Of a stretch of DNA of 64,000 nucleotides, positions 48,698 to 58,637 are shown piece after piece; position 1 is the first letter of the stretch, and each line of letters starts with the position of its first letter. Both the position numbers and the translations under genes were made by a program. Origin of the DNA: an uncultured Flavobacteriales bacterium (lineage in GTDB: Bacteria; Bacteroidota; Bacteroidia; Flavobacteriales_D; Crocinitomicaceae); contig CAJAVU010000021.1 of assembly GCA_903945495.1 (NCBI GenBank), positions 186,001-250,000 of the forward strand. The letters are read 5' to 3'. The notes beneath the pieces were generated by a model. That model made no database searches. It was not told the origin of the DNA and was given only the letters and a program-made list of their open reading frames with translations.

Positions 48698-49984
48698 TTA
48701 TAATTTGCTGATCTTCGTATTAGAAACAATTTCAAATGTTTCGGCATCACTAATTTCCACTATATACATTCCTGTATTTAACGATTTCAAATCAAGTACA
48801 ACTTCCGTTTGATTCATTTCATCAACAGTAAGCATAAACACTTCTTTTCCATTCAGATCGCGTATTTTAATAAGTGGTTTACGTGTCGCTCTTTTATCCA
48901 ACTTTACAACAACATTGTTTTCAAATGGATTCGGAAAAACCTCCACATCTGGTCTTGTACAGGCCACATAGATTACATCCGTTTGATCAGTTTGACCGTC
49001 AAAATCTACTTGTTTCAATCGATAATAAGAACCTCCATCAGCCGAAACTCTTGCATAGTAATTAACTTCTGTCGTACTTGTTCCAGCTCCATCTATTTGT
49101 GCAACCTTTTCGAAATCAACTCCATTTATACTTTGTTCTAACAAGAAATAATCGTTATTTAATTCTGTTGCTGTTGACCATTTCAACTCACTCACATTAT
49201 CCTTACACGTTCCATAAAAACTTGTCATTTCAATTGGTAATGTAACACATCCTACTCCAGTCGGAGTTAGCGTCAAATTACTGATAGAAATGTACTGGGC
49301 TGCGGGATGGGTTCCAACACTATAATATGCATTAGCTGAACTTGTTCCATATCCCGGTCGATATTTAATCGTTATCGTTTTCAACGCAACTCCCGCCGGT
49401 GGAGTGATCGTAATTAATGTGTTATTACAAGGCGATGAAGAAAAAGAACCTACCGTTTCTTGTGTACTGTTGTGTCCTACAATTCTTCGTGTACTTCCAG
49501 AAGTTGTTTGAGCCGTTGAACCCGGAAGTGAAGCCACAATACTTGCTGCCGGAATAGCCATATTATTTCCGTCTACTGCTGAAATTTCAACAACATCCAA
49601 AAAATCCGCAAACGATTCTCCTGAATTGATGTCTTTAATAGAAAATTGTACACTGCCGCACGTTCCATTCGTTGTTCCACCCGAAGTAAAATTCATAGAA
49701 AGGGTTACATGCGAATTTGCCGCTGCGGTATAACTATTAAAAAAAGCAGTATATAGTGCTAAACTTCCAGCTGTATAACAAGGTGTTCCCGGATTCGAAG
49801 CATAATATTTAGGGGTTGCAGAACCGCTTCCATCAGACATGGTAACACTATTCTTGGTTATTGTTGCCGTCATTATCCCAGTTGTATAAGTTGTTCCACT
49901 TGTTGGAAAACCGGACCAAGATATAGATTGTGACATTAGGTTGAAAGCACATAACGACAATAGAAATAGTAGAGTGGTCTTCAT
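48698..49984 (-). CDS. Secreted protein with T9SS type A sorting domain
   Basis: Signal peptide 'MKTTLLFLLSLCAFNLMSQS'; 'DVEVFPNPFENNVVVKLDKRATRKPLIKIRDLNGKEVFMLTV'; 'PIEMTSFYGTCKDNVSELKWSTATELNNDYFLLEQS' motif. Confidence 0.87.
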   Translation of the reverse strand: MKTTLLFLLSLCAFNLMSQSISWSGFPTSGTTYTTGIMTATITKNSVTMSDGSGSATPKYYASNPGTPCYTAGSLALYTAFFNSYTAAANSHVTLSMNFTSGGTTNGTCGSVQFSIKDINSGESFADFLDVVEISAVDGNNMAIPAASIVASLPGSTAQTTSGSTRRIVGHNSTQETVGSFSSSPCNNTLITITPPAGVALKTITIKYRPGYGTSSANAYYSVGTHPAAQYISISNLTLTPTGVGCVTLPIEMTSFYGTCKDNVSELKWSTATELNNDYFLLEQSINGVDFEKVAQIDGAGTSTTEVNYYARVSADGGSYYRLKQVDFDGQTDQTDVIYVACTRPDVEVFPNPFENNVVVKLDKRATRKPLIKIRDLNGKEVFMLTVDEMNQTEVVLDLKSLNTGMYIVEISDAETFEIVSNTKISKL

Positions 49985-50162
49985 ATTTATAACAATTTAC
50001 ATTTAACACTACATTGCAGCGCTACATATATTTGTTAAGGAGATACTACAAAATTAAGTTAAGAAGAGAAATTATTCTGATGTGCTAGCCCCTCAAAATG
50101 AATCTCTTGTTTATAAAATTGAAATTCATAAAAAACTACTGAGTTATTTCTAATTTTTTACT

Positions 50163-50170
50163 TACTTTTG
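50163..50170 (+). promoter_or_regulatory. Candidate -7 box of tRNA-Cys
   Basis: TACTTTTG about 30 bp upstream of the tRNA. Confidence 0.4.
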
Positions 50171-50199
50171 CAATCCTTGATTGACTAAATCAAGAAGTT

Positions 50200-50270
50200 G
50201 GTCTCGTGGCCGAGCGGCTAGGCACCGGTCTGCAAAACCGTCTACTCCGGTTCGAATCCGGACGAGACCT
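50200..50270 (+). tRNA. tRNA-Cys (anticodon GCA)
   Basis: GGTCTCG...CGAGACC acceptor stem, discriminator T, anticodon loop 'CTGCAAA', T-arm 'TCCGGTTCGAATCCGGA'; 71 nt, CCA not encoded. Confidence 0.97.
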
Positions 50271-50277
50271 CAAAATA

Positions 50278-50312
50278 AAATCCTTCAGCAATCTTGTTGA
50301 AGGATTTTTTTT
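50278..50312 (+). terminator. Rho-independent terminator after tRNA-Cys
   Basis: AATCCTTCAGCA-ATCT-TGTTGAAGGATTTTTTTT. Confidence 0.88.
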
Positions 50313-50328
50313 AACTTAAACTCAATAC

Positions 50329-51030
50329 ATGTTATTTGGTCAAGATTTCGAAAAAATCAGTATAACAATAGGAAATTATCACATCCTAGAACCGAACGTA
50401 TTTATCACTGATACACTCATGGCTGGTGTTAGCCTTTTGCTTTCATTCTATATTCTTAAAATGAATAGTAAATCGGAATTTATACGCTATTGGTTTCTCT
50501 TCTTTTTTGTCTACGGAATTAGTTCTTTTGTTGGTGGTTTAGGACACGCTCTTTTCTATTATTTTGGCGTTCCAGGAAAGTTTTTTACCTGGATTACAGG
50601 AATCCTTTCCATCTATTTTATCGAGCGAGCCATGATTGCTGTGATCAAAGAAGAACGTTTGTATTCTTTGTTAAAAAGACTGGCTTTTAGTAAACTTTTA
50701 TTTGTTTTTGCGGTTTTCTCGCTTGTTTGTATCACACAACCGATTGTAGAAAAACCTTCAATAGGGTTCTTACCTGTTGCAATTAACACGATTGTAGGGG
50801 TTATCCTTTCCGCCGGAATTCTTGGATATCGCTTTTCAAAAAGCATTCATAAAGATTTTAAATACTTCTATTTTGGCGTACTAATTATGGTACCAAGTGC
50901 AGTTATCTTTTTGGCTAAAATCAACCCGCATCCTTGGTTCGATAAAAATGATTTAAGCCACGTTCTACTGACAATTGGAATTGTTTATTTCTATATTGGA
51001 ATAGATAAAACAAAAGACTTAGTTCGTTAA
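50329..51030 (+). CDS. Hypothetical multi-TM membrane protein
   Basis: 233 aa, about seven hydrophobic helices; no family recognised with certainty. Confidence 0.75.
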   Translation: MLFGQDFEKISITIGNYHILEPNVFITDTLMAGVSLLLSFYILKMNSKSEFIRYWFLFFFVYGISSFVGGLGHALFYYFGVPGKFFTWITGILSIYFIERAMIAVIKEERLYSLLKRLAFSKLLFVFAVFSLVCITQPIVEKPSIGFLPVAINTIVGVILSAGILGYRFSKSIHKDFKYFYFGVLIMVPSAVIFLAKINPHPWFDKNDLSHVLLTIGIVYFYIGIDKTKDLVR

Positions 51031-51031
51031 A

Positions 51032-51904
51032 TTAACGTTGACTATTAATTCTTAAACTTTGAGATTTAGATAGTTGTTTGCCATTTGAATCTCTTGCGGT
51101 AATATAATATAAATAATTACCATCTAAGACCTTTTCATTTGAAAAGTTAGTACCATCCCATTTGAAATGTGCATCGGTTGTCTGAAATACTGGTTTACCA
51201 TTCATGTCCAACACAACTAAACTAAAATCCGTTAATCCCTCGCTTTTAATTTCAAAATAATCATTTGCTCCGTCATTGTTTGGAGAGAAATAATTTGGTA
51301 ATTCCAATTCCTCTTTTACTCTTTCAGGAGTTGAATTTGTATTTGTACTATTATCTTCCGAAACATTCGTTGCTATCTCTGGTTCTATATTATCTTCTGA
51401 TTGTTTCTCCTCAATTATTTCACTTTGCTTAGTATCAGCTATTTGAACATATGAAATAGGTAATTCTTTGTTCTCAAGCAATACATCCAAGAAATCTTCA
51501 GAAGTTGGTAAATTGAATTCACCAATCATTTCATTCGTTGGATACGTATCAATGGCATTTTCATTACGACCGTTTCTTTGAACTGTGTTTTGCGCATCAG
51601 TAGAAGATTGAATAGTAGTGTTTTCTTGCGTTACTTTTTTATCAGCTGTGACTTGTACATCATTTTTTTCTGGCTGTTGATCATCATTATTCCAGGCGAA
51701 ATAACCAAAACCTCCAATCGCAGCTGCAACCGATAAACCAATAATTGTTTTTGTGAAGAGTGAAAGACCTGTAGAAACAGTTGCAACAGTCGTAGTTGCT
51801 CCAATTTGAGAAGCAATATTAGACCAAAGTTCAGGGCGCACTGAAGATTCAAAGTTCCCCAACTTTTCACTAAACAGATCCTTTATTTTGTCGTTGTGTT
51901 CCAC
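51032..51904 (-). CDS. Membrane-anchored, anti-sigma-like protein with C-terminal gliding-motility (CHU_C/T9SS type B-like) domain
   Basis: N-terminal 'MEHNDKIKDLFSEKLGNFESSVRPELWSNIASQIG', single TM 'LFTKTIIGLSVAAAIGGFGYFAW', acidic linker, then 'LELPNYFSPNNDGANDYFEIKSEGLTDFSLVVLDMNGKPVFQTTDAHFKWDGTNFSNEKVLDGNYLYYITARDSNGK'. Confidence 0.8.
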   Translation of the reverse strand: MEHNDKIKDLFSEKLGNFESSVRPELWSNIASQIGATTTVATVSTGLSLFTKTIIGLSVAAAIGGFGYFAWNNDDQQPEKNDVQVTADKKVTQENTTIQSSTDAQNTVQRNGRNENAIDTYPTNEMIGEFNLPTSEDFLDVLLENKELPISYVQIADTKQSEIIEEKQSEDNIEPEIATNVSEDNSTNTNSTPERVKEELELPNYFSPNNDGANDYFEIKSEGLTDFSLVVLDMNGKPVFQTTDAHFKWDGTNFSNEKVLDGNYLYYITARDSNGKQLSKSQSLRINSQR

Positions 51905-51906
51905 TA

Positions 51907-52431
51907 TTAATTTTTTTCTAATCGTTCTCTTAAATACGCTCTTGCTCTTGAATACTGAGATTTAGACGTGTTTTCACTAATACCTAAGGTATCAGCAATT
52001 TCACTGTGCGAATAACCTTCAATGGCAAACATGTTGAAAACAACCTTGTAACCATCTGGCATCGCTTGAACCATTTTCATTAAATCTTCAGCCATCATAC
52101 TTTCAACAATGAAATCATTGTTTTCAATCTTATAGCCAACATCATCAATGTTCGTGTCTCCCAATTGTTTATTGTTCTTACGAATTTGATCCAATGCTGT
52201 GTTCACCATGATTCGTCGTATCCATCCCTCTAATGATCCTTCACTTTTGAAGTCTTTTAGTTTTCCGAACACTTTTACAAAACCATCTTGTAACACATCC
52301 TCAGCTTGCTCTTCATTTTTAGCGTAGCGTAAACAAACACTAAACATTTTACGAGCAAATTTGTCAAACAACAAGCGCTGCGCACGGGGATTCCCATTAA
52401 CACATTCTATTATCAATGTTGCATCGTCCAT
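51907..52431 (-). CDS. RNA polymerase sigma-70 family (ECF-type) sigma factor
   Basis: 'DKFARKMFSVCLRYAKNEEQAEDVLQDGFVKVFGKLKDFKSEGSLEGWIRRIMVNTALDQIRK' region 2; 'MFAIEGYSHSEIADTLGISENTSKSQYSRARAYLRERL' region 4. Confidence 0.96.
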   Translation of the reverse strand: MDDATLIIECVNGNPRAQRLLFDKFARKMFSVCLRYAKNEEQAEDVLQDGFVKVFGKLKDFKSEGSLEGWIRRIMVNTALDQIRKNNKQLGDTNIDDVGYKIENNDFIVESMMAEDLMKMVQAMPDGYKVVFNMFAIEGYSHSEIADTLGISENTSKSQYSRARAYLRERLEKN

Positions 52432-52532
52432 AAGCGCTTATCTCCAAAGACAGTATTTTTTTAAAAAAGGTTGCATTTGATATAAAGTTACTTTAAAAAA
52501 GCATTATTTTCGCTTTCCAAAGATAAACGTAC

Positions 52533-53777
52533 ATGCTTAAAACTCTATGCTGTGGTTGGTTTTTACTAATCTCAGTTTCGCTCTTCAGTCAGAAACACAC
52601 TCTTCCAAAATTAAAAACTGGCAGTTGGACTGGTAATTTACAACTTGCAGAAAACGTTTCTTTGCCTTTTAAATTTGTTATATCTAAAACGGATCAAGGT
52701 TTATCCTATTCTGTTTTCAATGATTCTGAAGAAATTATTCTTACAAACCCTCGTTTTAAAAAGGATAGCTTAACAATCGATTTTCCAACATTCAATTCAA
52801 AACTCGTTTTAAAACCTTGGAAGAAAAAACAATTAACTGGATATTGGCAAAACCTAAATAAAGGGGTTAATTATAAAATTCCTTGTACAATTACCGAAGG
52901 TTATAACCACCGTTTTGAAAATATGAAATTGTATGTAAGTAATACGTATATGCCAAGTAATTTCAATGGAAAATGGGAAAGTACTTTTGAACCTACTACC
53001 GCTGATGCATACAAGGCTGTTGGTTTATTTATACAAAATTCAACTTCAATTAGCGGAACTTTTCTAACAGAAACAGGTGATTATCGCTTTTTAGATGGTA
53101 CTGTTGTTGAAGATAGTTTGTTCTTATCATGTTTTGATGGTTCACATGCCTTCTTATTTACAGGTAAACTAAGCAATGATAAAATTGACGGTAAATTCTA
53201 TAGTGGAAAACATTGGCAAACCGATTGGATTGCAACGCGAAATGATTTATTCGAGTTAACACACCCTGATTCATTAACGCATATTGTTAATTCAGATCCT
53301 TTTACCCTAACACTTAAAGATTTAAAAGGCAACGATTTTACTTTTCCAAACGAGCAATACAAAGGTAAAGTAACCATCATTCAAATAATGGGAACTTGGT
53401 GTCCGAATTGCATGGATGAAACACGTTATTTCAAAGAATTGTACGCAAATTATCACAACCAAGGATTGGAAATTATTTCTGTTGGTTATGAAGTTGGTGA
53501 AACCTTTGAAGAATATGCAGCTAAAATTAGCACACTTAAAACTCGTTTAAACCTTGAGTATACATTCTTGGTTGGTGGTTCCGCAAATAAAGGACTAGCT
53601 TCTGAACAATTTAAAATGTTGAATCAGATTATTTCTTTTCCAACTGCCATTTTTATAGGTAGAGATGGAACGGTTAAAAAAGTCCACACAGGATTTAACG
53701 GACCAGGAACTGGACAGTATTATACAGACTACGTTAAAGAAACAAATGCTTTTATTCAAGAATTACTAAAACAGTAA
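52533..53777 (+). CDS. TlpA-like thioredoxin-fold protein
   Basis: 'GKVTIIQIMGTWCPNCMDETRYFKELYANYHNQGLEIISVGYE' with WCPNC active site; signal peptide. Confidence 0.9.
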   Translation: MLKTLCCGWFLLISVSLFSQKHTLPKLKTGSWTGNLQLAENVSLPFKFVISKTDQGLSYSVFNDSEEIILTNPRFKKDSLTIDFPTFNSKLVLKPWKKKQLTGYWQNLNKGVNYKIPCTITEGYNHRFENMKLYVSNTYMPSNFNGKWESTFEPTTADAYKAVGLFIQNSTSISGTFLTETGDYRFLDGTVVEDSLFLSCFDGSHAFLFTGKLSNDKIDGKFYSGKHWQTDWIATRNDLFELTHPDSLTHIVNSDPFTLTLKDLKGNDFTFPNEQYKGKVTIIQIMGTWCPNCMDETRYFKELYANYHNQGLEIISVGYEVGETFEEYAAKISTLKTRLNLEYTFLVGGSANKGLASEQFKMLNQIISFPTAIFIGRDGTVKKVHTGFNGPGTGQYYTDYVKETNAFIQELLKQ

Positions 53778-53781
53778 GTTC

Positions 53782-54222
53782 TTAGTTACACGCAATTTTG
53801 TTCACACGATTTTGATGTCTCCCACCTTCGAAAGCAGTTGCTAAAAACACATCAACCATTTCAATTCCTTCTTCTTCAGAAATAAAACGAGCTGGTAAAG
53901 CGATAACGTTTGCGTTGTTGTGTTGACGAGCCAATTCAGCAATCTCTTTTTTCCAACACAATGCACTGCGAATTCCTTGGTGTTTGTTCGCTGTCATGTT
54001 GATACCATTTCCTGAACCACAAATTACGATTCCTAACATGTTTTCGTTTTCTTCCACCATGGATGCTACAGGATGAGCGTAATCTGGATAGTCAATGCTT
54101 TCTTCTGAATAACATCCGAAGTCTTTCACCTCGTATCCTTTTGCCTCTAAATGTGCTTTTACACGTTCTTTTAATTGAAATCCTGCGTGATCTGCTCCAA
54201 TTGGAATAATAACTTTGCTCAT
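53782..54222 (-). CDS. rpiB: Ribose 5-phosphate isomerase B
   Basis: 'IPIGADHAGFQLKERVKAHLEAKGYEVKDFGCYSEESIDYPDYAHPVA', 'GIVICGSGNGINMTANKHQGIRSALCW'. Confidence 0.96.
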   Translation of the reverse strand: MSKVIIPIGADHAGFQLKERVKAHLEAKGYEVKDFGCYSEESIDYPDYAHPVASMVEENENMLGIVICGSGNGINMTANKHQGIRSALCWKKEIAELARQHNNANVIALPARFISEEEGIEMVDVFLATAFEGGRHQNRVNKIACN

Positions 54223-54927
54223 ACTTCTAATTTGAAAACAAAGGTAAACTATATGAACAATTGATTCAAGTTTTAAACATTTAAGAAATCAACCGTTTTA
54301 TAAACAACCAATTTTAAAGGCATTACTAAATCTACTTTTACACACAAACTACATAGACAATTGTTAATTAACGTGTATAAGTTCTAAAACTATTTTCTTG
54401 TTTAATCCAATATTATTTCCAAACCACATTGTTTTTGAATTATGCAAGAAAAGTTTGTACGATTTGTTGTTTTTCTTTCAGTATAGTTTGACACATTTTT
54501 AACGTTAAATTCATCTTTTAGTTATTCACAGTTAATGAAATGCACATTATTGTTAATATCTGCATAAACCATTCAAAACAAAGGATTAATGATTGAATCT
54601 CGTTGTTAATAAGCTCAGTTAAAACTGTAATAAGTCATATAAACAATCTATTCATCAAAGAATTTCTAACATATTAACACAACTAATAAAAAGGAATAAA
54701 TATTCTTTTCTAAAAATCTTTTTAATTATTCTTTTACTTCTTACTTATAAACCTGAAGATTTGATTTTTAAAAATAATAAACTAGCTTTAATGAAGAGGC
54801 GAAGAGGTTTTTTATAGTAAAAGACTAGGTATCAAGTGATGAACCTTATTTATTACATCTAGAATTCGCATCTTTACAAAGTTATATGGTAGCGACGAAA
54901 TATAAAGAAGAAATTTCTTTCTTGAGC

Positions 54928-57306
54928 ATGATAAATATCAACAACATATTTAATATTTCTAATTCCAATAAAAAGGAGTTTAAACCGTATTATGAAAAAG
55001 AAAATGACTTTAAACGTTTAGCGCTGTTGTATGGAATAGCGGGATTGGTCATTAGCCCAATTTTCTGTTTTTTTATTTATAAATCGTCCATTCCATATAT
55101 TTATTTTCAAATAGGAGTTTCTTTTACGGTTCTTTTTCCAACTTACATTACGCTTTGTTATTTTGTAAAACCGCTCAACAATAAGTTGATTTACTTCTTC
55201 GTCGTCCATTTTTTCATCGTGACGTTTATTGCATTTCAATCTAACTTACAAAGTAATTTTGAACTGATTCATACCTTTTGTTTTTACGCATTGTTTACAG
55301 TTATTCTTTTTGTAATTCAGCGCTTGTATCCGGCAATACTCTATAATTTCTTTGTGCTGTTTTTGTTGATTTATGCCTACAATCGTGTACAGAATGCTGA
55401 GATACCTGTGATTGGAACAATAGGAATGTTTTCTGTCATTTCGCTTATTTCAATTTTAGTATTGGTTTCCAGAAAACGCCTTATAACAAGTGTTGAAGAT
55501 TATTCAGATTATTTAAGTACGATCGTAAACAATCCAGGAATTGGATATGTGTTATTAAAATTTTCAAGCAATAAGGAACAAGTTATTGATTTCAACACGG
55601 AATCGTATCGATTATTAAATTGTAAAAAAGAAGATTTACCAAGTTTACTTTTTCAGCATTTTTCTCCAGAGGAACAACAACAAATGTTTAACCTGAAGAT
55701 TGGAAATGAATTTGAGAAAACAGTTACCTTAAGCGTCATTGGTAAAACACGCTTTTTAGAATTAGATGTGACGATTCTTCCTTTGAAAAGTGGAATGTAT
55801 TGGCTTCTAAGAATTGTTGATGTAACAAGTAAAATTTATGAAAAGGAAGCATTGGAACGAAATCGCCAAAGTTTTAAATCTATTTTAGAAAATACACCTG
55901 AAGGGATTTTGATTGTTCATGAAAATCGATTGCTTTATACCAATAAAGGAATTAATGAAATATTAGAAAGTGATACTGTTGTTTTAGATCAGTTGTTTAT
56001 TGAAAAAGATCAGGTAAAGTTTACGGAAATGCTTAAAGAACAGCGCCAAAACAAAACGATTTATCAGCAACAATTAAATTTAATCACCCATAAAAAAAAC
56101 ATTGTTTTAGTTGATGTAACGGTTGTTTCAACATTGTTTGAAGACAATGAATCTGTTTTAGTGATTATTAAAGACATTTCGCTTCAAAATAAACTTTCTC
56201 GTGAAATGTTGCGTGCTGAAATCGCTGAAGAAACCAACAAAAAATTAGCGACAGAAATTAAAGAGCGTATACGAACTGAAAAATTACTTCAAGAGCAATT
56301 CTTGCGTAGCAATGCCATATTTGATAGTTCATCAAACACCTTGTTGTTGACCTTAGATACAGATTTTAAAATTTCTTCATTTAATACACATTGTCAAAAC
56401 TACTTTTGGTATTTAATAGAAGAACGCATGTTGGTGAATGATTCCTTCACAGGTTTCTTTAGCCAGGTTTATGATAAAGCGCAAATACGTTATTTTCTTT
56501 TGATTTTAAATGCCGTTAAAAAAGGTGAATCAAAGCAGATGGAAACCTATTTTACGTCGAAAGGATCCTTGCGTTGGATTGAGTTATTTATCAATCCAAT
56601 TTTCGATATTGAGGGACAAGTAACTGAAATTTCATTGGTTGCGCACGACATTACTGAGAAAAAACTTTCTGAGAAAGAGATTGTTGAATCATTGAAAGAG
56701 AAAGAAGTTCTTTTAAAAGAGATTCATCATCGTGTAAAAAACAACCTACAAGTAATATCGAGTATTCTAAATCTGCAAAGTTCATTTGTAAAGGATGAAA
56801 AAACACTTGAAATTTTGGATGAAAGTCGTAACCGAATACGTTCTATGGCCATCATTCATGAAAACTTGTATAGAACTACTAATTTCTCGTCGATCGATTT
56901 TTCGAGTTATTTGCAGAATTTATGTATCAATTTAATTTCTTCTTACCATGTCTATTCTGGTGTAGTTGAGTTTAAAGATGAAATGGAACATGTCGACTTG
57001 GTCTTGGATCAGGCGATTCCGTGTGGTTTATTGGTAAATGAATTGATCACAAATTCCATTAAATATGCATTTCCAACCAAACAAGCAGGAGAAATCACGG
57101 TTGGATTGGAAGAAAAAGAGGAGAAAATCTATCTACGAATCGAGGATAATGGCATTGGTTTACCAAAAGATTTTGACATGATGAAAACTGACACGCTTGG
57201 TTTACAACTCGTTTCAACCTTGGTAGAGCAATTGGATGGAGAAATTACCGTTCGCAATCACCAAGGAACGAAATATTTGATTACATTTGGGAAAGTCAAA
57301 CTCTAA
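54928..57306 (+). CDS. Membrane sensor histidine kinase (7TM-like N-terminus, PAS domains, HisKA_2/HATPase)
   Basis: 'LLKEIHHRVKNNLQVISSILNLQSSFVKDEKTLEILDESRNRIRSMAIIHENLY' HisKA_2; 'GLLVNELITNSIKYAFP', 'LRIEDNGIGLPKDFD'. The upstream in-frame ATG at 54886 is an alternative start. Confidence 0.93.
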   Translation: MININNIFNISNSNKKEFKPYYEKENDFKRLALLYGIAGLVISPIFCFFIYKSSIPYIYFQIGVSFTVLFPTYITLCYFVKPLNNKLIYFFVVHFFIVTFIAFQSNLQSNFELIHTFCFYALFTVILFVIQRLYPAILYNFFVLFLLIYAYNRVQNAEIPVIGTIGMFSVISLISILVLVSRKRLITSVEDYSDYLSTIVNNPGIGYVLLKFSSNKEQVIDFNTESYRLLNCKKEDLPSLLFQHFSPEEQQQMFNLKIGNEFEKTVTLSVIGKTRFLELDVTILPLKSGMYWLLRIVDVTSKIYEKEALERNRQSFKSILENTPEGILIVHENRLLYTNKGINEILESDTVVLDQLFIEKDQVKFTEMLKEQRQNKTIYQQQLNLITHKKNIVLVDVTVVSTLFEDNESVLVIIKDISLQNKLSREMLRAEIAEETNKKLATEIKERIRTEKLLQEQFLRSNAIFDSSSNTLLLTLDTDFKISSFNTHCQNYFWYLIEERMLVNDSFTGFFSQVYDKAQIRYFLLILNAVKKGESKQMETYFTSKGSLRWIELFINPIFDIEGQVTEISLVAHDITEKKLSEKEIVESLKEKEVLLKEIHHRVKNNLQVISSILNLQSSFVKDEKTLEILDESRNRIRSMAIIHENLYRTTNFSSIDFSSYLQNLCINLISSYHVYSGVVEFKDEMEHVDLVLDQAIPCGLLVNELITNSIKYAFPTKQAGEITVGLEEKEEKIYLRIEDNGIGLPKDFDMMKTDTLGLQLVSTLVEQLDGEITVRNHQGTKYLITFGKVKL

Positions 57307-57314
57307 TTAGCTCT

Positions 57315-58070
57315 ATGTCAAAAACCAATATTCTTGTAGTAGAGGACGAATCAATCGTTTCAAAAGACATTCAACATAGCTTGAATAAATTGGGCTACAA
57401 TGTTGTTGGTGCAGCATCGACTGGAGAAAAAGCATTAGAATTAGCGCGCAGTGAGCGTCCAGACATCGTTTTAATGGACATTATGCTCAAAGGCGATATG
57501 AATGGAATTGAAACGGCAGAAATCATTCGCAATGAGTTGGCTGTTCCGGTTGTTTTCTTGACAGCTTATGCAGATGAGTCTACCTTATCAAAAGCAAAAG
57601 TAACTGAGCCTTACGGCTATATCATTAAACCATTTAAAGAGATTGATTTACACACGTCAATCGAAATGGCAATCTACAAACACGGGAAAGAGCAAGAAAT
57701 TATTCGCGAACGTGATTTGTTATACTCAATCGTTGAAAACAAAGAAGCATCAGCAGATTTCATTTTCGTTAAGTCCAATAGTAAATTGGTGAAATTGAAA
57801 ACAGCGGATATTTTCTACATTGAAGCATTGAAAGATTACGTCGTGATTCACACTTCTGACACGCGTTACACGATTCATTCAACAATGAAAGATATCGAAA
57901 ACAAAATGGGAACAGCAGAGTTTATTCGTGTCCACCGTTCCTTTATTGTTCGTTTGGATAAAATTGCTTCAATTGAATTCCCAAATCTTACTTTGGAACA
58001 CGATAAGAAAGTGATTCCAATCGGAGGTTCTTACCGCGATGATTTAAACAATCGCATCAAAATGGTATAA
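57315..58070 (+). CDS. LytTR-family response regulator
   Basis: Receiver 'ILVVEDESIVSKDIQHSLNKLGYNVVGAASTGEKALELARSERPDIVLMDIMLKGDMNGIE'; LytTR 'TADIFYIEALKDYVVIHTSDTRYTIHSTMKDIENKMGTAEFIRVHRSFIVRLDKI'. Confidence 0.95.
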   Translation: MSKTNILVVEDESIVSKDIQHSLNKLGYNVVGAASTGEKALELARSERPDIVLMDIMLKGDMNGIETAEIIRNELAVPVVFLTAYADESTLSKAKVTEPYGYIIKPFKEIDLHTSIEMAIYKHGKEQEIIRERDLLYSIVENKEASADFIFVKSNSKLVKLKTADIFYIEALKDYVVIHTSDTRYTIHSTMKDIENKMGTAEFIRVHRSFIVRLDKIASIEFPNLTLEHDKKVIPIGGSYRDDLNNRIKMV

Positions 58071-58077
58071 AGTTAAC

Positions 58078-58476
58078 TTAAGCAACAAATTTTTGTGTCG
58101 TAAAAGCGTGTTTAACATTAATCTTGATTTTTGTAGCGTTTTCAAACAATTCTATTAACTCCAGTTGGTCTTCATCTCGATCGTAACACGTCCAATTCAC
58201 TTCAAGTGCTAATCCTTTCTTTTCAAGAAAACGCGTCATCTTAAGCAAAGACATCAAACGTGATGAAGTTTGTGTGTTGAAATATTCTAAATCAATATTG
58301 AGTACTGTTTTATCTTTTGGGTTTCTGAGATAACCCATATACCATATAAACAATCCATCCCAGAAATGATCTTTCTCAAAAAAGATCGATTTTCCAGTTA
58401 AACTCATTTCGCCAGTGGTTCCATTAAAATCAATCATAGGTGTTAGGTTGGTGCCGTTAATTCTAAATGTTCTCAT
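58078..58476 (-). CDS. SiaC-family regulatory phosphoprotein (DUF1987)
   Basis: 'MRTFRINGTNLTPMIDFNGTTGEMSLTGKSIFFEKDHFWDGLFIWYMGYLRNPKDKTVLNIDLEYFNTQTSSRLMSLLKM' follows the DUF1987/SiaC pattern. Confidence 0.85.
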   Translation of the reverse strand: MRTFRINGTNLTPMIDFNGTTGEMSLTGKSIFFEKDHFWDGLFIWYMGYLRNPKDKTVLNIDLEYFNTQTSSRLMSLLKMTRFLEKKGLALEVNWTCYDRDEDQLELIELFENATKIKINVKHAFTTQKFVA

Positions 58477-58637
58477 ACCTTCATAATTGATGAAGCAAAC
58501 ATACAGCGCATTTCAGGTCTTCAAATAAAAAAACAGCAACAAGAAGTTAAAATAGGGCGTAAGCACTAAGTGCTATTACGTTAAAACACGTAAAAGGAAT
58601 CAAAAAAGGAAAGAAAAAAGGAAATTATGTAACCTTT

